From Planctomycetota bacterium (lineage in GTDB: Bacteria; Planctomycetota; Planctomycetia; Planctomycetales; Planctomycetaceae): DNA of 64,000 bases. The notes beneath the pieces are model-generated. The model was not told the DNA's origin, did no database searches, and was given only the letters and a program-made list of their open reading frames with translations. The translations under genes were made by a program, and so were the position numbers. Below are positions 10,414-20,880 of this stretch, one piece after another. How positions within the stretch are numbered: the stretch's first letter is position 1; every line of letters starts with the position of its first letter. The stretch spans positions 1 through 64,000 of the forward strand of contig JAQCEJ010000017.1 in assembly GCA_027618475.1 (NCBI GenBank), read 5' to 3'.

Positions 10414-10485
10414 AAATATCATTATGTTATCGATCGTGTGAATGACAAAGTGACTGTTATCCGGCTTCGACGACAGTGTGGATCG

Positions 10486-12717
10486 TCATCGTCTCCCTCT
10501 CATCCCCGGAGCACCACCTGCTCCGGCCGCACCGCCAGGCATTGCACCGGGCATCGCACCGGCTCCTTGCATACGTAAGGGGTTTCTGCCGCGTCCTCTC
10601 CTGCCAGACTCCATGGCTCCGGCACCGGCAGCCATTCCTGGACGCGCACCGAGTAGCTCGTCGAGTCCGCCTGCGTCTTCGGCTGAGTCGGCGTTCTTTA
10701 TCGCGTCCTTTAGGGATTCGTAAGGTTTCTGTTCGAGTTCGAGCAAGGCCTTGGCCCTCTTGTGCTCTCTGGCGGTTGCCACGGGGTCAATCGAGGCCAG
10801 TTCACCGTAACGGTTCATGATGAGCGCCCGGTCAACGACACCGATGCGTCCTCGCTGCTTCGCATTGAGTTGCAGATCGGGGTGTTCATCCCGATCGAGA
10901 ACAAGTTGTTCGCGGGCATCGACCAGCACGTCTCCCGAATCAAACATGACCTCTGCTTCTTCGAAAGATTGTTCGAGCGGTTTGAGAACATGTGCCGTGG
11001 CTTCACCGCCGATGATCTGACCAAATTTCACATTCAAGATGTTGTTGATGAACGTACCGGTTTCGGGATACCACTGATAGATGTCGAACTTGGCACCGTC
11101 GGTCGTACTCCCTCTGATCTGCACATTGTCCATGAAATACTGCACGTCCTTTTTGACATACGACGGATTGCTCGGTTCGCTCCAAGGCGTTTCGCGCGTT
11201 TCACCTTCGATGACGGAGGGGTCGATCACATCAGTAATCGGACGTTCGAAGTTGGGATTGCGCACTGTCAATTTGACACGGTAACGGTAAACATTTTCCG
11301 GAGCGACTTCGAAATCGAAATAGCGGAACAACAACACACGGCCTTGTGCCTGAACGCGGGTCTTAATGCTGTCCATCAAGGCCTTTTCTCGCTTGTCGGG
11401 ATCCATCTCCTTTTCAAGCAGATTCAGAAAATCGTTGCCGTATTGTCCGTTACGGTTGAACATCACGTCCTGGCGAATGCCGCGAATATCTAAGACCGTG
11501 TCAGCAAAACCTCCTGGCTTGGCTGTGAAGCGTTTGCCTTCCTGATTGTCCATTTGCTGATACTGTTCGATCAACTTCTGGTTGATCTCGATTTCGCGTT
11601 CCATTTCTTCGGGACTGAGTTCGTAGTTTCGCACCTGCGGGTGGGAAGCGACATCTTCGGTCCAGTATCCTGCCCCTCGCGCCGGCAAGGGCATCGTGAT
11701 CACGTTATCGGTAATGCCGCTGTCGACGACATCGGGATCAAAATCAGACGTCTCGGCAAGAACATCTTTTGCACGCTGTATGTTCAGAGGTTCCCACGGC
11801 CCCCATCCCTCTTCGCCGAGAACAGCCGTTTGACGTTCGAGTGTGAAATCGAGGAATTCCAGGAGTTCCATCTGAGCGTTGATGGCTTGATTCGTGGCAT
11901 CGGCGATTTTGTCGCGTTGAGCCATAATGGGAAACACGCCACGGACCGCCACAAAGCGAACGCCGCGACCTTTGCCCGTGGGGCCAAGACTGGAAAAGCC
12001 TCCGAGACCGCCTCCCCGAGGCATTAATCCACCATCCTGGGCGAGACCACCAGCTTTTCCTGGCATGACGTCTGCTCCCGCACCAGGTCTCCCTGCACGA
12101 CCTCGACCGGCCGCACCTCCAGCTTTAGCCGCCAGAGCCCCTGCTGGATCACCCGCTTTGCCGGCCCCAGCAGCAGCCCCAATCCCAAAGGTGCCGCCCC
12201 CAACCGAATTTCGCGGGGCAAAACGAGGATCGAATTCTTCGGGTTCTTCGCCTTCGGGATACACATTGGGATCGTACATGTCGAAGTCATCTTCGGGGAG
12301 ACGTTCGCTCAAAATAAACGTTCCAGACGTCGCTGCAAGATCCTGCACGAGCATCCATTCCGGCTCGGTGATCGGTACCTTTTTCTTAATGAGCGGCCAA
12401 CTCGGCCCTTCGTTTCCATAAACCCATTTTCCCACGTCGACACCGGTCACCAGCGTCTCCACCTGTTCAACAATATTTGAACCGACTTCAAATGATTTTT
12501 TCTTCTCTTCGGGCCAGGTGCTGCTGAGGATTTGTCTTTTTGCATTGTCGGTCAGCTGTTGCAATTCCATCGGCTCTTTTGCGAAACCTGACCAACGTGT
12601 GCCGACTAACGAAAGAAGGACAATGAAGGCAAAAAGCCCAAAAACCATCTTTTCCAGATGATCGATGGCAAATTGCTTGTAGTCCATGTTTTTCAGTTTG
12701 GCGGTCAGATTTTTCAT
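10486..12717 (-). CDS. Glycine-rich single-pass membrane protein of the PilM operon
   Basis: Third gene of the leftward PilM operon, about 743 residues. One membrane helix lies near residues 24-44 (FGLFAFIVLLSLVGTRW), so most of the protein is extracytoplasmic. A Gly/Ala/Pro-rich tract occupies about residues 170-250, a fibronectin-like beta region (YRYRVKLTVRNPNF) lies near 500, and a second Gly/Met-rich tail ends in GAPGMRGRR. No named domain is recognised. Position after PilM and a second single-pass protein suggests the role of a PilO/PilP-like alignment-complex part of a type IV pilus or secretion machine. The ATG at 12717 is preceded by GGAGTG 8 nt upstream. It is followed by the terminator at 10382-10413. 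Confidence 0.8.
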   Translation of the reverse strand: MKNLTAKLKNMDYKQFAIDHLEKMVFGLFAFIVLLSLVGTRWSGFAKEPMELQQLTDNAKRQILSSTWPEEKKKSFEVGSNIVEQVETLVTGVDVGKWVYGNEGPSWPLIKKKVPITEPEWMLVQDLAATSGTFILSERLPEDDFDMYDPNVYPEGEEPEEFDPRFAPRNSVGGGTFGIGAAAGAGKAGDPAGALAAKAGGAAGRGRAGRPGAGADVMPGKAGGLAQDGGLMPRGGGLGGFSSLGPTGKGRGVRFVAVRGVFPIMAQRDKIADATNQAINAQMELLEFLDFTLERQTAVLGEEGWGPWEPLNIQRAKDVLAETSDFDPDVVDSGITDNVITMPLPARGAGYWTEDVASHPQVRNYELSPEEMEREIEINQKLIEQYQQMDNQEGKRFTAKPGGFADTVLDIRGIRQDVMFNRNGQYGNDFLNLLEKEMDPDKREKALMDSIKTRVQAQGRVLLFRYFDFEVAPENVYRYRVKLTVRNPNFERPITDVIDPSVIEGETRETPWSEPSNPSYVKKDVQYFMDNVQIRGSTTDGAKFDIYQWYPETGTFINNILNVKFGQIIGGEATAHVLKPLEQSFEEAEVMFDSGDVLVDAREQLVLDRDEHPDLQLNAKQRGRIGVVDRALIMNRYGELASIDPVATAREHKRAKALLELEQKPYESLKDAIKNADSAEDAGGLDELLGARPGMAAGAGAMESGRRGRGRNPLRMQGAGAMPGAMPGGAAGAGGAPGMRGRR

Positions 12718-12843
12718 CGTTTCACTCCGCGTCGTTACGTTCCAGAACAAACAGGGGAACGGTTGGCGTCTTAACAGTATTTGAAATCAGGTGTCGATTT
12801 TCGGTCGTCGAATGTCATTTACCGAAACGAGATGCAGGCTTGA

Positions 12844-14655
12844 TCACGACTCCGATTCGGTCGTATCCGTCCCAGATTCCGTGGCCGGTTTGTCATCGTC
12901 AGGTGATTCTGTTGACGAATCTTCCAAATCGCTCTCGGAGTCATCGGGATTCGACTCATCTGTCGCCGGTTCGTCGTCGCTGTTCTCGTCGTCGGTATTC
13001 TCACTCTCGGACCCGTCATCCTCCGATACCGGTTCGGAATCGTCCGCAGAGGGTTCGCTGTCCGATTCGGACATCTCTTCCGTCGATTCGTCATCGGCTG
13101 CCGGCTCTTCACCGCCATCGGACACGTCCGCTCCACTGGCAATCACATCTCGGGGAGGGGGCGATGTCCCGGGGGTTGTTTCTTTAGCTTCGACCGGACG
13201 GTAAATCGTCATTAATCCGGCGATGGCCACGGTGCAGAGATCGGGATCAGACAACGCCGACTGAGCAACCGCTTCAAAATCACCGGTATCCTGTGCACTG
13301 GATCCTGGGCCGGTGCGGAACGAGTCTCCCCCTTTGGCGGCCCCCAGCGGACCTCGACCTGCTCCTGATGATGCACGATTCCCCAAGGGACCACGAGACG
13401 ATCCCATTCCGCGACCTCGGGTCGAAGCCTGACCGGCTTCACCCATACCACCAGGAAGTCGCGACCGTCCCATCGGACTGCGACTAAATCCACCACCAGA
13501 CGTATCGACGTCGTCCATCATCACATCGGCCTGCTGAACGCGTACAACGCGGACGGGGTATGGGCTATTCGTCAATTCCACAATTAATTCAGGGACATGA
13601 CGGATCTCCATCACGACTTGCAGATAAAACCCGCGGGTTTTAAACGGCATGTCTTTGTCATCGTCGACGTAGCGGATCAATTTTGTCGTACCTCCAAAGT
13701 TGGCGCCTGCGGCTCCTCCCGCCGCACCACCGGCTGCTGCCCCCGGAGTACCAGCGGCACCGGGCATATCCCCCCCTGCTCCTCCCGCCGTTGACGCACT
13801 TTCCTGGCTGCCGAATTCATCTTCCGGGGGAAAGTCAGCCGGTGCGGGTCCACCCCCACCCATGCCGTTCGCTCCGGTACCGACTCCTCCGCGTGACATT
13901 CCGATCGCCGGTCCGCCTGCTTTGGCATCCGCCGCGCCACCGGGCATTCCAGCCGCACCACCGGCCGCCCCCGCTGCTCCCCCCGCTGCGCCGCCACCTG
14001 GAGACGTTTTTGAACCACCACGAAATTCGAGAATTTCCACCGAACGAATTGGCGATTCGGTGAGTCTCGACGAGTTGGCATTGACGCGATGGATCGATTC
14101 CAACATCGCTTTCAGCAGCCAGACATCTTCCTGGGCATCCCACATCTCTTCAGCTGTCGGAGCGTAGTCTTCCCACAACTCATCATCGATGCGCGGTGCA
14201 CTGTATTTGTCAAACAGCACCAGTCCCTCGCCGGTCTGGTAATTGTAAGGATGCACCGTCTGAAACACTTTGTCCCATGTCGTGAAATAACTCGTACGAA
14301 ACAGGTCGCGCGCGTTGTTGGAGGGATCACCGCGATAGGGAATCTTGGCCATCATATCTTTGATATTGTCCGGCCAGAACATCAATCGTTCTTGCGAGTG
14401 CCACAGGAAATTTGCAGATTCTTCGTTCTGCTTCTCGATCGATTTGTTGATCTCCGTCAGTCCCTCCGTCCAACTATCGTTCGGTGTATCGGTCGAGGGG
14501 ATGCTGTCGAACGCCGCTTTCAGCGCCGTCTCGCGATCGTCGATCTGTTTCGTCACGGCGGCGGAGGCCATCCACCAACCGATCAAGGGCAACAGGATCG
14601 CCGGTGCCGAGATGATCCAGAAACGATGGGTCAGAATGGGTTTCAGTTTATCCAT
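12844..14655 (-). CDS. Single-pass protein with Gly-rich linker and long acidic tail (PilO-like position)
   Basis: Second gene of the PilM operon, about 603 residues. An N-terminal membrane helix (FWIISAPAILLPLIGWWMASAA, about 12-35) precedes a helical region. Then come a Gly/Ala tract (about 205-310), a beta domain (TKLIRYVDDDKDMPFKTRGF onward), a second Gly/Arg/Ser-rich stretch and a final 80-residue tail made almost wholly of Asp, Glu, Ser and Thr. Layout and location fit a PilO-like component, but no sequence family is recognised. ATG 14655 has AAGG 7 nt upstream; a GTG three codons earlier is the alternative. Confidence 0.75.
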   Translation of the reverse strand: MDKLKPILTHRFWIISAPAILLPLIGWWMASAAVTKQIDDRETALKAAFDSIPSTDTPNDSWTEGLTEINKSIEKQNEESANFLWHSQERLMFWPDNIKDMMAKIPYRGDPSNNARDLFRTSYFTTWDKVFQTVHPYNYQTGEGLVLFDKYSAPRIDDELWEDYAPTAEEMWDAQEDVWLLKAMLESIHRVNANSSRLTESPIRSVEILEFRGGSKTSPGGGAAGGAAGAAGGAAGMPGGAADAKAGGPAIGMSRGGVGTGANGMGGGGPAPADFPPEDEFGSQESASTAGGAGGDMPGAAGTPGAAAGGAAGGAAGANFGGTTKLIRYVDDDKDMPFKTRGFYLQVVMEIRHVPELIVELTNSPYPVRVVRVQQADVMMDDVDTSGGGFSRSPMGRSRLPGGMGEAGQASTRGRGMGSSRGPLGNRASSGAGRGPLGAAKGGDSFRTGPGSSAQDTGDFEAVAQSALSDPDLCTVAIAGLMTIYRPVEAKETTPGTSPPPRDVIASGADVSDGGEEPAADDESTEEMSESDSEPSADDSEPVSEDDGSESENTDDENSDDEPATDESNPDDSESDLEDSSTESPDDDKPATESGTDTTESES

Positions 14656-14841
14656 ATCAGTCACCTTCAGACTCTAAACCAACAAAGGGTCGACGTGTGC
14701 GATCTACATCCATTCGCCAATTGTAAACTGTGCCGATAACGACACTCGATAATCCAAGACAGAACAACTTCAGGCGTCTTCTACCAAAACGATTTTCCAA
14801 AATTCTGCGGGTCATACCCGCGTGAAAATGAGCCCGGCATC

Positions 14842-17133
14842 TTACTCGCCCGCTTTTTCTTCATTTATGTCGGCTGCCGGTGCGGAATCCGACGGAGGTG
14901 CAGGTTGAGCCCCTTCCGCGGGTGCCGCAGCCGGCGCTCCGGCTATTGGATCGATATCCGGTCGTTCGGAACGGGGTGTTGGCTTCCATATGAATTCCAA
15001 CGTAAATTCCGTCATCGTGCCTTTGACCATTTCGGGTTGACTGGAGTTCGGGTCATAACCCCCTAATGTGGGATCAGTAACTCGAAGATCCACGGGAGAG
15101 GGGGCACCGCTATTACGTGCACCGCGCCCCGGCAGCCCACCTGCACCTTTAGCGGTTGCTCCAAACCCCGCGCCAGGGAATGCCCCTCGACCTGCCCCTG
15201 GAAATCCTGCGCCTCCCGGAACACCCGCTCCCCCCCGACCGGGCATCAGACCGCCACGACCGACATCCATCGCCCCTGGAAATCCTCCCGCCAAATCTTG
15301 AGAATTGCCACGAGGGTCATACTGAATCGGTTTCGATGTGGGATTGCGCGTCACCACCGGATGGGTGATTCCGATCTTACGCACGGGAACTTCACCCACC
15401 CCCTGATCGGGAGTCACCACCCAGCTTTGCAGATTCTTGATCAGCGTTTTCCCGATGTAAAGAACGCCCTGCTCCGACGTATCATTTTTGTCGTGACGGT
15501 AATGAACCCCTTCCAGCTTGAAGACATAACCCTCACCCTCCGGGGGGGCGTCCTTATCGGGGTTGCCGTCCACGTTCATACGGTCTTTCGTAGTTTGAGG
15601 CAACGCCTCATACCACACCTTCAGATCGGGAACTTTCTCACAGGTGATACTGTGAATCTTCATCCGTTTGCGTTCCGAAATATCGATATCTTCGGGAAGA
15701 TTCAGCGGATCGCGCGGCAGACAGGCGTTAATCGCACGATAAATCTCTAACCAGTATTCGCGGGTATCGATATTGCCGACCAGTTTTTGGCCGGTTTCCT
15801 GCAAGGTCTTGTATTTCCCTTCCGCCGTACCGTACGACGCCTTATAGCCATCCATTTCACCTTTCACCGATGCGAGATTCGCCTCGGCAACCGACCACTT
15901 TTCGGTACTCACAGTAGCCGCCACCCGGGCATTAAAAATCATAGAGATCGAAAACCCGACCAGCAGCGTCGCCGCGGTCGCAACGGCCCACGGTTTCTTA
16001 CGGCGAATCTTGCGAGCCGTTATCAATTCCGGCGGCAGCAACGACGTGTGAATGCTCGTCAACTTGAGAGACTGCAATCCGAGACCGTAGGCCACGCCGA
16101 AACTCATGACGTTTTCCTGCATGAGCGGCGCATTCAGGACGGCGTCACCGATTGCCGCATGAAAGGTCTCCACGCGTTCAACGTCGTATTGCAGATTTTG
16201 TTGCAGAAATTTCTGCAGGCCGGCGAGTTTGAAGCCGTTCCCCAGTCCCAGCACTTTGACGATTTTCGAATCGCGATTGACGCTTGAGAAAAATCCGATC
16301 GACCGCTGAATTTCAGCGACATAATCGTTGAATACGGGCCGGAGCGCCTGAAAAACCGCCCTCGGATCGGGAGACTTCGTTGCGTTGCACTTGAGATGTT
16401 CGGCTTTGGCGAACGTCAGCTTCATCTCTTTGGTCAATGCCCGGGTGAAATGATTCCCGCCGATGGGGACGTTGCGAATCCAGATTTTCTTACCGTTGGA
16501 AATCAGGATTGTCGACGTATCGCAACCCATATCGATGAGCATCGTAAATTCATCTTCGGCAACATCGTCCTCTTTTGATTTGATTCCCAAATGATCGTAG
16601 GACAGCAAATTGAACATTGCCAACGGGGCAATCTGAATCAGGTCGACTTCGATCTTGGCGTTGGTATAGGGCTTGAGGTGATTCATAACCTGATCGCGCT
16701 TCATAGCGAACAGGCCGACCTCGGCGTCGAGAAGGTAACCGCTTTCTTCCGTTCCGCTGCTGAGGGGCTGGTAATCCCAGATGACATCGTCGAGGTCGAA
16801 AGGAATCTGCTGCTTCGCTTCGTATTTTACGATCTCCGCAACTTTGCCCGCCTCAACCGGTGGCAACTGAATGAAACGTGCCAGCGCTGTTTGTCCCGGC
16901 ACACTCATCGCGACCACATCGCCCCGGACGTCGTTGCGAGAGAGAAATTTCTCGAGTGCCTGTGCGATCAATTCCTCAGGGACGGCGTCGGGCTGGCTGA
17001 GAATTTTCGCATGAGGAATGTAATCGAACGCCAATGCCATCACTCGATCGGCACCGTCGTTGTACTGCAGTTTGATCGCCTTGAGGCCGGCCTGGCCAAT
17101 ATCAATGCCCCAAACGGCTCGGGTTTCCGCCAT
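14842..17133 (-). CDS. pilM: Type IV pilus-type assembly protein PilM with PilN-like C-terminal extension
   Basis: First gene of the leftward operon. Residues 1-360 form the actin-like ATPase PilM (WGIDIGQAGLKAIKLQY at the start, KYEAKQQIPFDLDDVIWDYQ, IDMGCDTSTILISNG), the cytoplasmic anchor of the inner-membrane alignment complex. A membrane helix follows (PWAVATAATLLVGFSISMIF, about 382-402) and then a periplasmic part resembling PilN in layout. A Gly/Pro/Ala tract lies around residues 625-690. At 763 residues it is roughly twice the usual PilM length, so this looks like a PilM-PilN fusion. No pilin, PilB/C/T or PilQ gene is in the window. Confidence 0.88.
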   Translation of the reverse strand: MAETRAVWGIDIGQAGLKAIKLQYNDGADRVMALAFDYIPHAKILSQPDAVPEELIAQALEKFLSRNDVRGDVVAMSVPGQTALARFIQLPPVEAGKVAEIVKYEAKQQIPFDLDDVIWDYQPLSSGTEESGYLLDAEVGLFAMKRDQVMNHLKPYTNAKIEVDLIQIAPLAMFNLLSYDHLGIKSKEDDVAEDEFTMLIDMGCDTSTILISNGKKIWIRNVPIGGNHFTRALTKEMKLTFAKAEHLKCNATKSPDPRAVFQALRPVFNDYVAEIQRSIGFFSSVNRDSKIVKVLGLGNGFKLAGLQKFLQQNLQYDVERVETFHAAIGDAVLNAPLMQENVMSFGVAYGLGLQSLKLTSIHTSLLPPELITARKIRRKKPWAVATAATLLVGFSISMIFNARVAATVSTEKWSVAEANLASVKGEMDGYKASYGTAEGKYKTLQETGQKLVGNIDTREYWLEIYRAINACLPRDPLNLPEDIDISERKRMKIHSITCEKVPDLKVWYEALPQTTKDRMNVDGNPDKDAPPEGEGYVFKLEGVHYRHDKNDTSEQGVLYIGKTLIKNLQSWVVTPDQGVGEVPVRKIGITHPVVTRNPTSKPIQYDPRGNSQDLAGGFPGAMDVGRGGLMPGRGGAGVPGGAGFPGAGRGAFPGAGFGATAKGAGGLPGRGARNSGAPSPVDLRVTDPTLGGYDPNSSQPEMVKGTMTEFTLEFIWKPTPRSERPDIDPIAGAPAAAPAEGAQPAPPSDSAPAADINEEKAGE

Positions 17134-17814
17134 GACCTGAATTCCTGATCGAGAGGTGAAAACGAGAAAACATCAAGTCGGCATCTCCGCATTCGAACGA
17201 AATCAGGAGACATCGACCTAAGCTAAAGCTACCACAGGGTTTCAATATCTGTCAACCAAAAAGGACCGAAGTCCTCTGTTCGCAAGAACATAGTTCCCCA
17301 ATTTGCGGTCACTTTCCCTGTGAAAATATCAGTTGTGAGAATTCTATCAGATTTGTCAGGAATGATGACGTCAAAATAATTCGCGAACGGGAAAATCCCA
17401 GAGAAATAACCCAGAGAAAAAACATTGTGAGCCCGTCAACACTCGCATCGACAATTTCACACGCTCCGGTCCACACGGGCTGAACCGGTCTGCCGTTCTC
17501 GATTCAGTCGACCTTCGCGTTCACGACTATTGCAAATATTCCTCATCCTTTGCCTCCCAGCTTCATCTATTGTGACGCACTTGTAACCGAAAAGTTCCAG
17601 AAATATGGCGCCTCTCTACTTTTTATAAGAACAGATTCGATATCGGTCTCATGTCCCGATGCGGAATGTCGTTGATGATCGACCGGAGAGCAGACAAAAT
17701 CGGATGGAATTCGTTATGATCCATTGATTGTGTTCCTCGATTCATGAGGATATTCCGGATGATGCCGAAACGATAGAAAAACCATCGCCCAGACATTCAA
17801 AGGCTTTATTGAAG
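17134..17814. other. Divergent promoter region between pilM and the GH38-like gene
   Basis: About 680 bp without a convincing gene. It separates two divergent units and must hold both promoters. AT-rich patches occur near 17330-17420 and 17610-17640. No repeat, riboswitch-like structure or conserved small frame was recognised. Confidence 0.55.
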
Positions 17815-20800
17815 ATGAGATATGACGACATCCTCATTTTGATTTCCAGTCATTCGCTGGAAGACCTCCCTTCTGACCTGGGTGAGGAAGATGCCGCCAG
17901 TCTGCTCAACGCATTTGCCGTCGGCTGGCACCCGGTATGCCTTGCCTCAGCCGGAGTGATTCCGAGTTGGCACCGCGCCGACGTTCCTCCCGAACTCACC
18001 GCGAATCGACTAATCATCGTCCCCAACAATTGCAAAAACCTGCTACCTGGCGGTTGGGCCGACCACGCCCGTAAAAAGGGTGGTGTCGTCATCACGGGAA
18101 TGTCCGATCGCCAGAAAATGCTCGACGCCCTTCTCGAACCGTGCGAAATCGAATCCCCCGTCGATCCTGAACTTGTCAAGGATTTTCTCGCGCTGGGAAC
18201 CTGTTACATTCTTCTGGAACTTCTCACCCGTCAAATGCACCACTTCAGCAGTATGGATGAAATCCACCTGCAACGCGAAGCGGTCGCTGCTGCGAAGGCC
18301 GCCGTTGCCAACGATCACGACGGGGCGGTCTCTCATCTCCGTTCGGCGTTTGAAGTTCTGCTAGAAGCCCGCGAACGATTCTTCCCCGTCGATTGTTATC
18401 TGCTCGACCTTTGCCTCATCATTCCCCGCTGGGCCAACGAACATTTCGAGCAACTGCTGGCCCGCAACGAGACATTCAACCTGCTCGTTTCCGGGGAGGA
18501 TCTCGAAACCATCGCAGCCGAAAAACCGGACATGATCTCCCGTTGTCGAGAACTCTGCGAGCAAGAGTTGCTTGAATGTATCGGCGGCGAATGGACCGAC
18601 CCTCTGCTGCCGTTGCTCTCGATCGATTCGGTTCTCTGGCAGTTTCAGCGCGGGGGGCAGGCGTTTCAAAACGTCCTCGGAAAATCTCCCAAAACCTGGG
18701 GACGACGACGTTATGGTGTGCATCCGGCGCTGCCGCAAATTCTCACGCGGTTCGGGTACACCTCAGCGATGCACCTCGTACTCGACGACGGTCTGTATCC
18801 CGACGAAGAATTCAGCAAGCTCCGCTGGCAAGGCTGCGACGGCACGGTGATTGAAGCCATTTCACGAATACCGCTCGCCGGCGACAGCGCCAGCAGTTAC
18901 CTCCGCTTTCCCGCTCGCATGGCCGAGTCGATGCAACACGATCAAGGGACTTCGCTCATTCTCGCCCGTTGGCCCGACCTGCGCACGCCGTGGCTCGAAG
19001 ACCTTCGCCGTATGAACAAGTATGCCCCGGTGCTTGGGCGGTTTGCCACCTTCGAGCAATTTTTTCAGGCGACCGATTCTTCGGGCCGATTGATGACCTA
19101 CGAGGCGAAAGATTATCTCACACCAAGTCTCATTCACGCCGTCGCCCGGCGCGAGTCGTTCCCCGTACAACGGCATGTCGAATGCCTTAGTCGACGACAT
19201 CTGTTCGACGTGGCGAGAAATTGTTCGATGCTCTCTTCGGTCCTGATGCGAAAATCTCTTGACCGGCCTGAGTTCAAATCGCTCGAAGAAAAAATCGAAA
19301 ACGCCGGTCCCGATATTGCCGAGCCTCTCGAAAAATGGACCGACGCCGATCAGGCCGTGCTCGACCAATGGGAGTTGTCGGCGCATGAACTGGCCGATGT
19401 CATTCTCTCGACCAGCACGCAAGACACGCCGGGCTATCTTTTGATCAACACACTTTCCTTTCCTCGAACGGTTTCAGTTTCCTTCCCCACCGAAGCCGAA
19501 CTCACCGCCGCAGCCGAAGTGGGGCGTACCGAGAATGCGACGGAAACGTCGCCATCGATAGATTCAAACGTCGTCAACGATGCGCCGTACGGACCGATTC
19601 AAACGGGGGGTGAAGTGAAAACCGTGCAATGGGAAGAACAACGCCGTCTCGCAACGGTCGCATGTCCGGGTTTGGGTTTCACATGGATTCCGCAAATCGC
19701 TGACGAAACCAACGCGACCACCCCCTCAAAAACGCTGCTAGCCGAGCATAATTTGCTCCGCAACGAACTTTTTGAGGTCCACATTCACGACGGGACCGGC
19801 GGCATCGCCCGCATAAAGGGGCACGGACGAAGTCCGACACGACTGAGTCAGCAGCTCACGTTTCGATATCCGAAAGAACGCCGTTACCACGTTCCCATCG
19901 CCGGCACCGATGAGCACGAAGAGGTTAAGACCTTTTATGCGACGATGGTCTGCCGCGATTCGAATGTCACATCGACCGGTCCTGCGATGGGCGAAATTCA
20001 GACAGCGGGGGAGATCATCGACCCCGAACACAACACAGTGCTCGCGAAATTTCATCAGACTGTCCGCGTCTGGCGCGCCCGGCCGGTGATCGACGTCGAT
20101 ATCGAACTTTCTGAAGTGCAAATGCCCGATGGCGACCCGTGGAGCAACTACTTTACCTCGCGCTTTGCGTGGAACGACAGCGCTGCCGCCCTTACGAGAG
20201 GAATGCTCGAAGGGGCTCATGGCATCAAGATGGAACGTTTTGAAGCCCCGTATTATATAGAGATCGCCGAGGATGAAATGCGCACGACGATTCTCACTAA
20301 AGGGTTGCCGTTTCACCGCAAAACCGGACCTAGAATGCTTGATACGATTCTGATGCCCGAAGGAGAACAAACTCCGCACTTCAGTTTTCAGGTGGCGATC
20401 GACGCCGAATTTCCGATGCAGGCGGCTCTCGATGCGTTTTCGCCGGTCGTCATGTTGCCGACCAAGCGAGGCTGGGGATCCGAAGGTCGCAGCGGTTGGT
20501 TTTTCCACGTCGATGCCCATAACGTCCTCTTGACGACGATCATGGACGCCCCCACCGATGTACCGATCACCTCGGCGATATGGGACCAATACGATCAGCC
20601 GAAACTTCCCGGAAAAAGAGCCTACGCCGTCCGTTTGATAGAAACCGAAGGCCGCGCCGTGCGAGTGAAACTCCGAGGACTCGAAACCCCCGACTTCGCC
20701 CGCCAACGCGACTTCCAGGGACGTACCGTTTCGGAACTCGCCATCATCGACGACGCCGTACAAATCGATCTGACGGCGTACGAGATCGCTGATATTGAAT

Positions 20801-20817
20801 TGAGATTCGATAATTGA
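17815..20817 (+). CDS. GH38-like glycoside hydrolase (alpha-mannosidase-like)
   Basis: About 1000 residues, without a signal peptide. The N-terminal two thirds resemble the GH38/GH57-type (beta/alpha)7 catalytic domain, with conserved blocks GGEWTDPLLPLLSIDSVLW, WGRRRYGVHPALPQILTRFG and HLVLDDGLYP; the last contains candidate catalytic aspartates. The final 300 residues form a beta-sandwich region of the GH38 C-terminal kind (NELFEVHIHDGTGGIARI). The assignment rests on block recognition, so the substrate is uncertain. ATG 17815 is chosen; the frame is open back to a TTG at 17728. The product is probably cytoplasmic. cmk follows 63 bp downstream. Confidence 0.65.
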   Translation: MRYDDILILISSHSLEDLPSDLGEEDAASLLNAFAVGWHPVCLASAGVIPSWHRADVPPELTANRLIIVPNNCKNLLPGGWADHARKKGGVVITGMSDRQKMLDALLEPCEIESPVDPELVKDFLALGTCYILLELLTRQMHHFSSMDEIHLQREAVAAAKAAVANDHDGAVSHLRSAFEVLLEARERFFPVDCYLLDLCLIIPRWANEHFEQLLARNETFNLLVSGEDLETIAAEKPDMISRCRELCEQELLECIGGEWTDPLLPLLSIDSVLWQFQRGGQAFQNVLGKSPKTWGRRRYGVHPALPQILTRFGYTSAMHLVLDDGLYPDEEFSKLRWQGCDGTVIEAISRIPLAGDSASSYLRFPARMAESMQHDQGTSLILARWPDLRTPWLEDLRRMNKYAPVLGRFATFEQFFQATDSSGRLMTYEAKDYLTPSLIHAVARRESFPVQRHVECLSRRHLFDVARNCSMLSSVLMRKSLDRPEFKSLEEKIENAGPDIAEPLEKWTDADQAVLDQWELSAHELADVILSTSTQDTPGYLLINTLSFPRTVSVSFPTEAELTAAAEVGRTENATETSPSIDSNVVNDAPYGPIQTGGEVKTVQWEEQRRLATVACPGLGFTWIPQIADETNATTPSKTLLAEHNLLRNELFEVHIHDGTGGIARIKGHGRSPTRLSQQLTFRYPKERRYHVPIAGTDEHEEVKTFYATMVCRDSNVTSTGPAMGEIQTAGEIIDPEHNTVLAKFHQTVRVWRARPVIDVDIELSEVQMPDGDPWSNYFTSRFAWNDSAAALTRGMLEGAHGIKMERFEAPYYIEIAEDEMRTTILTKGLPFHRKTGPRMLDTILMPEGEQTPHFSFQVAIDAEFPMQAALDAFSPVVMLPTKRGWGSEGRSGWFFHVDAHNVLLTTIMDAPTDVPITSAIWDQYDQPKLPGKRAYAVRLIETEGRAVRVKLRGLETPDFARQRDFQGRTVSELAIIDDAVQIDLTAYEIADIELRFDN

Positions 20818-20880
20818 ACCGCAATCCGCCACTTACTGATGTTCATTAATAACAATTTGATAAAGATATAGATCAGACCT

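Noticed and set aside
19738-20832. 364-codon open frame on the minus strand
   Set aside because: Antisense to the GH38-like gene; composition and lack of motifs mark it as a shadow.
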